Shown in pieces: positions 1-8,790 of a stretch of 11,913 nucleotides of DNA. The position numbers and the translations under genes are program-made. Source of the stretch: Baffinella frigidus (taxonomy: Eukaryota; Cryptophyceae; Cryptomonadales; Baffinellaceae); the NCBI GenBank assembly GCA_026770585.1, contig MU646438.1, forward strand, positions 385,280 through 397,192. Reading direction: 5' to 3'. A model generated the notes under the pieces. The model did no database searches. It had not been told where the DNA came from and was given only the letters and a program-made list of their open reading frames with translations. Position 1 is the first letter of the stretch. Every line of letters starts with the position of its first letter.

Positions 1-53
<53 letters not shown>

Positions 54-91
54 ATCTGTCTGTCTGTCTCTCTCTCTTGTGTGTGTGTGTT
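1..91. repeat. CT/TG dinucleotide microsatellite
   Basis: Positions 1-77 are an almost pure TC run, with a few interruptions (TTT, TAT) and three TCTG units. It is followed by a TG run at about 78-91. It is a simple-sequence tract with no coding capacity. It may continue left of the window. Confidence 0.95.
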
Positions 92-970
92 GGGCTCTCT
101 CTCCGACTCTCTGACTCGCTTCGAGAGCTGGCGACAGGACACGTCCATTATCTGGGGCTTGGCTGGGGCTGAACCCTTAGCGTCATCGCCGTTGGCCGGC
201 GTCAGCGGGATCACCACCGGCGGCTGTCAGAAAGAGGCGCGTTTGAGATTCAGGAATCACCGCTCAGAGGCATGGCAAGGGGTTTGTCGAATTCGCTTCA
301 GAATGGGCCGATGCTCCGCACAAGCACAAGCCTTTATCGCGTTCCCAGAGGCGCTCGCAATATCACATCCATTCGCACTTGCACGCGCTCCCTCGATATC
401 CTCCTCAGTGTGTAGTGTTCAGAATCGGGTGCAGAACGAAAGAACAGGCCCCATGGGGCCTGTCCCAAATTCGGGACGTTGAAAGCTACCTGGACGTCCA
501 GCGACTGGAAGCGAGCGGCAGCAGCCGAAACCAGCTGCACCAGCATCCCTGGCCAAGTGCATCGTGTCAGCGTGTGTGGTCCTCCCCGCCGGAGCCTAGC
601 TCTCGCAGCCGCCTCACGCTGTTGGCCGCAGCGTAGCAGACAGCTAGAATCTCGACTCCCTGAACGTACCAACAACGCCCCACAACCACCGAATGCTGGA
701 ATATGCTGCCCCGTGCGTTAGGAATGCCTCTGTCACTCCACTGCCCTCGTGGACAATGCAACGCTGCTCTAAGAGAGCTGAACCAAAGGTGCCCCCTCAT
801 CACCAGCTTTTTGGCATCTCAAAAGTGGACGATGTGACTTTAGAAAGTAAGTCAAATTGTCCACCTGAACGCCAAAAGTTTCCCTCCCACAACTTTAGAA
901 TCGATCCCAGACCCGCTGAGGAGGCGCCGACGAAGAAGGAGGTGGAGGGCTGCTGGGGTCTCGAGCCAGC
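92..970. other. 5' flanking region, no supported gene
   Basis: This 0.9-kb stretch is moderately GC-rich and lacks the telomere-like repeat. Short frames are open on both strands (for example 81-482 and 693-1037 forward), but they overlap each other, show no recognisable motif and do not join to the gene downstream. I see no clear TATA box. A strong donor-like GTAAGT lies at 847-852 and a CAG ends at 969, one base before the ATG at 971, so a 5'-UTR intron of about 123 bp (847-969) is possible. That is speculative. A 20-bp perfect palindrome lies at 444-463. Confidence 0.55.
444..463. repeat. 20-bp perfect palindrome
   Basis: The 20 bases centred on CCATGG are their own reverse complement, and the match stops on both sides. 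It lies about 510 bp upstream of the start codon. It could be a dimeric protein-binding site or chance; nothing else in the sequence decides. Confidence 0.5.
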
Positions 971-1087
971 ATGTCCGAGCCTCTGGGGACGCATCGAAGG
1001 GGCGCCCGGCGGCGGGCAGGGCCGCGGGCGCTGCTGATTTGCCTCTCTGCAGCCGTGGCTCTGTCGTTTACGCCATCAAGTCTGGCG
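971..1087 (+). other. Signal peptide, residues 1-39
   Basis: A basic N-region (RRGARRRAGPR) is followed by a hydrophobic core (ALLICLSAAVALSF) and a small-residue cleavage site, SLA before QHP. No Phe follows the predicted cut, so the bipartite plastid-targeting signal typical of red-derived plastids is not supported. Secretion is the simpler reading. Confidence 0.85.
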
Positions 1088-1969
1088 CAGCACCCCGGCC
1101 ACAAAAGAGGAGGAGACGGGCACGCAGCCAGCCGGCAGGCGGCGCTGCTCCAGACATCTCCTTCACCCGGGGATGTGGATGCGCTCCCCGGTGTCTTTGT
1201 TGACGGCTTCCAGCCGCCCGATGAGGCTCAGTCGTCGAACACCGGGGTGCGAGGGCGCTTGGCAAAGGCTGGGGTCAACGTCGGAGAGATGCCCGTTGGG
1301 AGTGGCGGAGTGGGGATAGGCAAGCAGGGTCCCGAGGGCGGGATTCCGGGGGTGTTCTTTCCGCCTTTCTCAAAGGCAGACTCTCCGCCTGCGCAGACCA
1401 AGAGCATGCGCGAGCCTCAGACAGTCGAAGAGCAGGCGGTGTATAACGCGGCGGACAAAGCAGAGCGTTCCGCTAAGGCAGCTGAGGAGCAGAGCAAGCA
1501 GCTGCGTGAGAGCATGGAGGACAAGGTCGGGGCGCTGCAGCGGCAAATCGGAGAGATGCGGGAGCGGCTCGCGAACAGCGCAAACTTGCTGACTCAGCAG
1601 ACGACCGTGACGGTCTCGCCTCTCGCGCCGCGCCGCGCTCGCGCCTCCGCACGCTTTTCAGCCGCACCCACTCTCAGCGCCCCACCCGGGCAGCATGCCC
1701 TGGCGGAGGCCAAACAGCGACTCAAGATCAAGCGCGCGCTCTCGCGGGTCATCAAGACCGCGTCGCAGCCTGCCGAGGCTCCAGCGCAAATCGCCCTCCC
1801 CCCTGGGATGGAGGCGGGAGGAGCGGAGGGGGGGGCGGGGAGGGCGGAGAAGTACCCGGTGGTGTCGGTGTCGGATGACGGGACGGAGGTGGTGGTGGCG
1901 GTTGAGAACGGAGTGTTCGCTGTGGGCCCCGCGCGGCTGTCTCTTGTGCTGGCGGACGGCGGCGAGCAG
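971..1969 (+). CDS. Exon 1: signal peptide, coiled coil, first module
   Basis: It encodes residues 1-333 and ends in phase 0 at CAG|GTAATC. Residues 1-39 form a signal peptide. Residues 40-145 are low-complexity, rich in Gly, Pro and Ser. Residues about 150-205 are rich in Glu, Lys, Ala, Gln and Arg in a heptad-like pattern and probably form a coiled coil. A basic patch (RRARASAR, near 221-228) and a second basic helix-like stretch (about 247-262) follow. A Gly-rich linker leads to the first beta module at about 295-333 (YPVVSVSDDG, then VGPARLSLVLADGGEQ). The module is completed by exon 2, which begins VLPYGAATIA. The architecture suggests a secreted protein that oligomerises through its N-terminal part; that role is an inference. 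Confidence 0.9.
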
Positions 1970-4900
1970 GTAATCTACACCCCAACCCCCAAACTCGAAA
2001 CAATAAAACCTCAACCATCAACCCTACACCCTGCACCATAAACCCCAAGCCCTCAACCCTCAACCCTCAACCCTAAACCCAAACCCTGAAACCTAAACTC
2101 TAGACCCTAGACCCTATCCCTCAACCCTCAAGCCTAAAACCTAAACCCTAAACCCTAAACCCGAATCCCTAAACCCTTAACCCTAAACCCTAAACCCTAA
2201 ATCCTAAACCCTAAACCCTAAACCTTTAGCCCCAAACCCTAAATCCTAATCCCTAAACCCAAACCCCAACAACCAAACCCCAAACTTCAAACCCTAAACC
2301 CTAAACCCTAAACCCTAAGCCCTAAGCCCTAATACTCAGACCCTAAGCCCTGAATCCGAAACCCTACACTCTAATCCCACACCTCAAACCCCAAACCCTA
2401 AACCCTGAACACCAAACACCAAACGCAAAACACCAAGCCCCAAACCCCACCCTCAAAACCCCAACCCCCAACCCCCAACCCCCAATCCCCACACCCAAAC
2501 CCCACAACCCCCAAACCAGGTGCTCCCTTACGGCGCGGCGACCATCGCATCCTCCGGCATCCGTTTCAAAGCCCCCCCGGGGACCACGTTCAGCGCCAGC
2601 AGCGCCTACGCGCGCCCCTCCCCCGAACAGCGCTTCCTGGTGACTCTCGCTTCCCCGGATGAAATGCATGTGGATGCGGCGAATGACGGCATCCTGCACC
2701 CCGGGCCTGCGCTGCTCCGCGTGGTGCTTGCATCAGGGGAGGAGCAGATCGTGCGGTACGCGTCCCTTGAAGTGGTGCTAGCTAACCGGTCGGACGTGGC
2801 GACGCGGAGCGCACTCGAGGACGGGCGTTCCGCGCAGCTCGTCGGGGACCTCCTCGACATCCCGCGCCCGGTGCTCTCGCTCCGCCCCGAGGCGGGCTGC
2901 GCCTTCCCGACCACCGTGGTGTTCGCGGCGCCCATCGAAGGCTCGGTGTGGGCGTCCAACTGGCACCAGGGGGACGTATCCGTGGGAAGCGGCTGGCAGC
3001 GCGCGTATTCTGGGGCGCGGCTCCGCGTCGAGCGCGTGGCCGACCACGGGCGGGAGCTCGTGCTCGACGCGGCCGCTGCGGACGACCTCCCCGCGGGGCC
3101 GTCGCACGTGGCTGTCGTGCTCGCCACATGCGCGATGGTGGGCGCGCCTTATGCGTCGATGCGCGTCGCGACGGGGGGGGAGGTGGTGCTGGACAGCGGC
3201 GAGGGGCGTGGGTTCGCGCGCGGGAGCATGGCTATCCTCCCCGTCGCCGGATCTCAACCCCTCTACTCAGTCTACTGGAGGGCAGCAGACGGGGGGGCGA
3301 TCAGAATGCAGGCGCCTGCAGACTGGCGTGGGTCGGGGGGGAACGGGGGGCGGATCGTCGTTGCGCTATCCGACGGGAGCCAGCTGCTCTACTCCCTCTC
3401 CTCCTCCAAGGTTGTGCCCGGGGATGAGAAAGGGCCGAAAGGCGTGCTCCTCACCGCGGAGAACAACACGGCGTTCCCCGCAACGGTGGTCTCCGCCGGG
3501 CCCGCGGGGCGCGCGCCCGAGGGGGAGGGGGGGCTGCAGGTGTCGTTTCTTGACAACCGGGGCCCGAAGCCGTACGTCGTGGGGGAGGCGCTGGGGTCGG
3601 GGAGGGGGATGTATGTGGATCGGGAGTACGTGTATACGAACATCCCGGCGGTGCCTTACACCCTAAACCCTAAACCCTAAACCCTAAATCCTAAATCTTC
3701 AACCCCAAACACTAAACCCCAAACCCCTACACCCTCAAAAACCTTAAAACCTACACCCTAAACCCTAAACCCTATACCCCACACCCTAAACCCTAAACCC
3801 CAAACCCTAAACCAGGTGCTCAAGGGGCACCCCTACGTCCTCACCGGTGCATCCGATGCCCGCTCGCGCCTCGCTCATCAGTTCATGACCTTCTGGGTCG
3901 ACCCCACACCCTAAACCCTAAATCCGAAACCCTAAACTCGAACCTTACCTCCCAAACCCTAAACCCCAAACCCTGAACCCTGAACCCTGAACCCTGAACC
4001 CTAAACCAGGTCGACCGGCCGGCGGATATCTACATCCTATACGACGCCGGCGCAGCAACCCCCCCTGCGTGGCTCGCGGCAGGCAAGCCCTACACCCTAC
4101 AACCCAAATAAATCCAACACCCTACACCCTGAACCCTGAAACCTAAGGCCTAAAGCCTAAACACTACGCTCCAAACCCTACACCCTAAATCCTAGACCCT
4201 AAACCCTACACCCTAAACCCCAAACCGTAAACCGTAAACCGTAAACCCTCAACCATCAACCCTCAACCCTCAACCCTCAACCCCAAACCCTGAAGCCCCT
4301 CAAACTGAAAGCAGGCTTCCTGCCAACGGGGCTGCGGGTCGAGACGACGCGCGGTCCGCTGATGGCGTGGCGCTCCAAGGTAGCCCCTAGACCCTAAACC
4401 CCTAGATCCTAGACCCTAAACTCTAACCCCTAACCCCTACCCCCTAACCCCTAAACTCTAATCCCTAACCCCTACCCCCTACCCCCTAACCCCTAACTCC
4501 TAACCCCTCAACCCTAAACCCTCAACACTAAACCCTCAACCCTCAACCCTCAACCCCAAACCCCAAACCCCAAACCCTAAACCCTAAACCCTAAACCATC
4601 AACCCTAAATCCCAACCCCTCAACCCTAAACCCCAACCAAGGGGAGTGCGGAGGGGGCGGTGTACTTGGGGGGCAACGCGGCGGAGCCCGCAAGGGGGGA
4701 GGACAGCATGTGACGACCCCTTCCCCTTTCCTCAACCCTCAACCCTGCACCCCTCTCTGAACCCTGCACCCTCAACCATCAAACCTGACCCCAAAACACG
4801 AAACCTTGGAAACAAAACCTGACACACGAAACAGGCACACCAAACACGAAACACGAAACACTGAACCCGAAATCCGAAACCCGAAACCCGAAATTTGGAA

Positions 4901-5404
4901 GGCGCGAGGACTCGTGGACCGTGCCTCTCTGGAGGACGTGTGGACCGTGCCTCTCTGGCGCGAGGACGCTGGGGCGAGATTTCTCCGGTAAAAGGAGGGT
5001 AACATATAGTTATTCAACCTGGAGTAGGGACTCTCGCTGGGGCGATCCTCGAAGGGCGTGGGGCTGAGCAGGGAGGGGGTCATCATGCCAGTGTTGGAGT
5101 TCCGAACCCAGAGTTTCGTGAGTGTAGACTGTCGCGTGTTTCGGGTTCCAGGTGCTCTACGATCGATAGCGACTCTGAACCCTGCACCCGACACCCTGAA
5201 CCAGGTACACGGTGGTGATCGCGGCCGCGCTGGCACACCACGCGGCGCCTGACGCCGCGCGCGTGGCCCTCTGCGCATCCTCATCGGCGCAGGTGAACCC
5301 CACACCCTACACCCTGAACCCCAAACCCTCAACCCTCAACCCTCAACCCTCTACCCTCAACCCTCAACCCTCAACCCTCCACCCTCCACCCTCCACCCTC
5401 CACC

Positions 5405-5443
<39 letters not shown>

Positions 5444-8400
5444 ACCCTACGCCCTAAACCCTACACCCTGAACACTAAACCCTAAACCCTGAACCAGTAC
5501 CCCGTGCTCGCCGTCTCGCCGGGGAGGAGGTGCGCGACGGTGCAGGCGCGCACGACCGCGTCGTTCCCGGCAGCGACGCCCGCGCGCCCCGCGCAGGCCG
5601 AGGTGGAGCGCCGCGACGGCGCGCTCGAGCACGTGGAGTACGTCACCGCCACGGCCATCACGGACACCACGGGCGCGACGGCCCTACAGCTGTGCGGGAA
5701 GGAGGAGGGGGCGTTCCCTTCTGACGCGGTGGGCGCGAGCGCGGCCCCATCGAGCGCGGTGCTCTACACGGCGCCGTCGGGGCGCACGATGCGCGTGCAC
5801 GCCCCGAACAACGGCCTGTTCCAACCCGGGCCAGGGACAGTAAAGATCAGGCTCAAATCGGGATCCCAAGCGGACTATCCGTATTCGGAGGTGCGGGCCG
5901 TCGCGGAGGGCATCGAACTGGAGGCTCCGAATGGCATGGCCTTCCCGCACGATGCAGTGCAGGTTTCAACGCCACACCCTAAACCCTACACTGTAAACCG
6001 CTAACCGTAAACCGATACCCTAAACCCTGAATCCCAAATTTTATTTTTCTATAAATTATCAACTATAAATTGTCAACTATGAAAAAAAAATCCTTAGCCA
6101 TCAATCCTGAACCAGGCCGGGCCCGGCGCGGACCCGATCACGTGCGTGGTGTCATTCGTCTCGCCCGAACGCGATACCCTCCGCTGCTCCGCGCCTGCCG
6201 GTAGACCCTGAACCCTAAATCCCAAACCCTACACCCTTAACCCCAGACCCTGAACCCTAAACCCCAACCCCCAAATCCTCAAACCCCAAACCCCAACCCC
6301 CCAACCCCAAACCCCGAACCCCAAACCCCAAACCCCAACCCCAAACCCCAAAACCCCAGACCCATCATCCCAACCCCCAACACCGAAACCCCAAACCCCA
6401 GGTGGGCGCTTCCCCCCGGGGCCCGAGGAGCTGCGGGTGGTGACGAGCGAGGGGCAGGCGGTCACGGTAGAGTATACCAAGGTCAACCCCTACACCCTAC
6501 ACCCCACACCCTACACCCTACACCCTACACCCTACACTCTACACCCTACACCCTACACCCGAAAACCTAACCCCTAAACCCCAACTCATACACCCATACA
6601 CCCATACACCCTCAACCCTCAACCCCAAACCCTGAACCCGAAACCCGACACCAGGTGGAGCACGTCCCCGCGGACGTCAACGGCCCCGCGGGGATGCAGT
6701 TCTCTGTCGGCCACGACCACGACGAGGAGGGCGACCTCGCAGAAGAGGCCAAGTTCCCACACAACGCCATGACCGCCGAACCCCTCGCATACCCCATCGT
6801 CTCCGTCTCCCCCGGGGGACGCCAGGCCGTGGTCGGAGTCCCCGGCATCTCCGCGTTCCCCCCAGGGGGCGGGACGGTCACGCTGTCCACCGCGGATGGG
6901 GACCACGCGGACGTGCGGTACGTCTCGGCATCCCTCCTCCCCACGACCACCAACGGGGCGCAGCGCGTGCTGCTCACGGCGGGTGCGTCGGACGCGTTCC
7001 CGCGGGTGCCGGGGTTTGTGAAGGCGACGAGTGCGCCGCCGGCGTACCGGGAGTTCGCGGCGCGCCCCGTGCTCATGGAGGTGCTCGCTCTTAACCCTCA
7101 ACACAAAAGACTTCACCCTGAACCCTAAACGCTTCACCTTAACCGCTAAAACCTTAACCGTAACCCCCAAAAACTTCACCCTAAACCCTACACACTTCAA
7201 ACCCCACACCCCAAACCCCAAACCCTAAACCCAAACCCCAAACCCCACACCCCAAACCCCAAACCCCACACCCAGAACCCCAGACCCCAAAGCCCACCGC
7301 AGGTGCTCGCGGTGGTGCCACCCGCGATCCCCGGCATCACGGCAGGCGCGCTCCGCATCTCAGCCCCCCCCGCCAACACCTTTCCGAAGGATGGGGGTTA
7401 CGTCACGATCCTTTCGTCAGATGGGGGGGAGCGCGAGGTCCCTCTAAACCCCACCCCCCAAACCCTACACCCTACATCCTAAACCCTATACCCGTAACTC
7501 TAAAGCCTCAACCCCAAACCCTAAACCCTGCACCCTACACCCTACATCCGAAACCCGACACAGTAAACACTCAAGACTCAACCTTAAACCGTAAACCATA
7601 AACCAGGTGCCCTACACCAAGGCATCCCCCGCGGCGAAGAGCAAGGGCGTCATGGAGATCATGTACACCCTAAGCCCTACACCCCAAACCCCAAACCCTT
7701 CACCCTACACCCTACACCCTACACCCTACACCCTACACCCTACACCCTACACCCGATACCCTTCTAAACCCCAAACCCCCAACCCCCAACCCCCAACCCC
7801 CAACCCCCAACCCCAACCCCCAACCCCAAACCCTCACCCAGGTTGGCGGCGGGGGTAGAGGTACCGGGGGATGTGGTGCTGGTAGCGCCGCGTTCGTCGG
7901 TCGTCATGTTCGCCTCTGACGACGCCTCTATGCTCCAGGTCCTCCTCGACCCTCTCCCGTACCGCCTTGTGGCCCGCACCCTGAGGCGCGTTGCAAATCG
8001 ATGCACCCTGCACCCTCTACCCGGGCGCTGCACCCGGCACCCTGCCGCCACAGCCGTGCGCTCCCGCCTCCCCCGCGCGGACCGCCCTGGTGGCATGCCT
8101 CCCTCAACCCCCGAGCCCTGAACCCTGCACCCTACACCTTGAAACCTACACCCTCAACCCTCAACCCTACACCCTGAAACCCCAAACCCCAAACCCCAAA
8201 CCCCAAACCCCACCACTCCAGGTCGCAGCCCCCAACGACGGTTCATTCCGCCCCGGACCCTCCTCCCTCCGCGCAACCCTCCAAAACGGCCACGAAAAGA
8301 CCCTCCCCTACGAGACCGTCTCGAAACTTGCCGACGGCGTCCCAGCAGGAGGCCTCCTGTTCACCGCGCCCATCGGGGTCACGTTCCCGGGGGATATCGT

Positions 8401-8756
8401 CTCCGTGCGGCCCTCCCCCCGCAACACTGCCCCAGCGCTGCCGCCATCCAAGGTGGCGGACGTGGCGACGGGTGGGGGGGAGATGACGCTGATCCCGTCC
8501 TCAGACTGGCCGTCGGCGGGGATTGCGCTCGTGACCCTGGAAGACGCGTCGACGGTGAAGGTTGAGTACGCGGGGCTCCGGCACTCAGTCGGGGAGTTTG
8601 TGGTGACGCTCGATGATGGGAGCACTGTCTTGGTCCCGGACGCCAACGTGAAAGACGTCCCTGCCCAGGTTTGAACCCCAATCCCTGAACCCTAACCCCT
8701 GAACCGTAAACCCTGTATCCTACACCCCAAACCCTGAACCCTGAACTCCAAACCTA

Positions 8757-8790
<34 letters not shown>

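Noticed and set aside
81-803. Several open frames on both strands upstream of the gene
   Set aside because: They overlap in different frames, begin in or next to the microsatellite, and show no motif, signal peptide or splice link to exon 1.
3173-3180. Eight-G run as a possible frameshift
   Set aside because: The frame is open and module-like on both sides, so no frameshift is needed.
2606-3257. Reverse-strand open frames of 159-173 codons opposite exon 2
   Set aside because: They are Arg/Pro/Ser-rich shadows of a GC-rich coding exon, overlap each other in different frames and have no recognisable motif.
4711-4713. TGA as the end of a first gene
   Set aside because: It lies two bases after a GT donor start. 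Splicing 4709 to 5205 restores Met and continues the same domain in frame.
4806-4991. Small forward frame inside intron 6
   Set aside because: The first half is translated repeat and the rest an island with a duplication; it does not match any module of the protein.
5212-5457. Forward frame with TLNPQPS-type peptide repeats
   Set aside because: It is the +1 reading of exon 7 running into intron 7. The peptide is the translation of CCCTCAA repeats.
7843-8121. Exon 14 extended to the TGA near 8119 as a separate gene end
   Set aside because: Splicing at 7938 joins MLQ to VAAPNDGSFRPGP and matches the module in exon 8; the extension does not.
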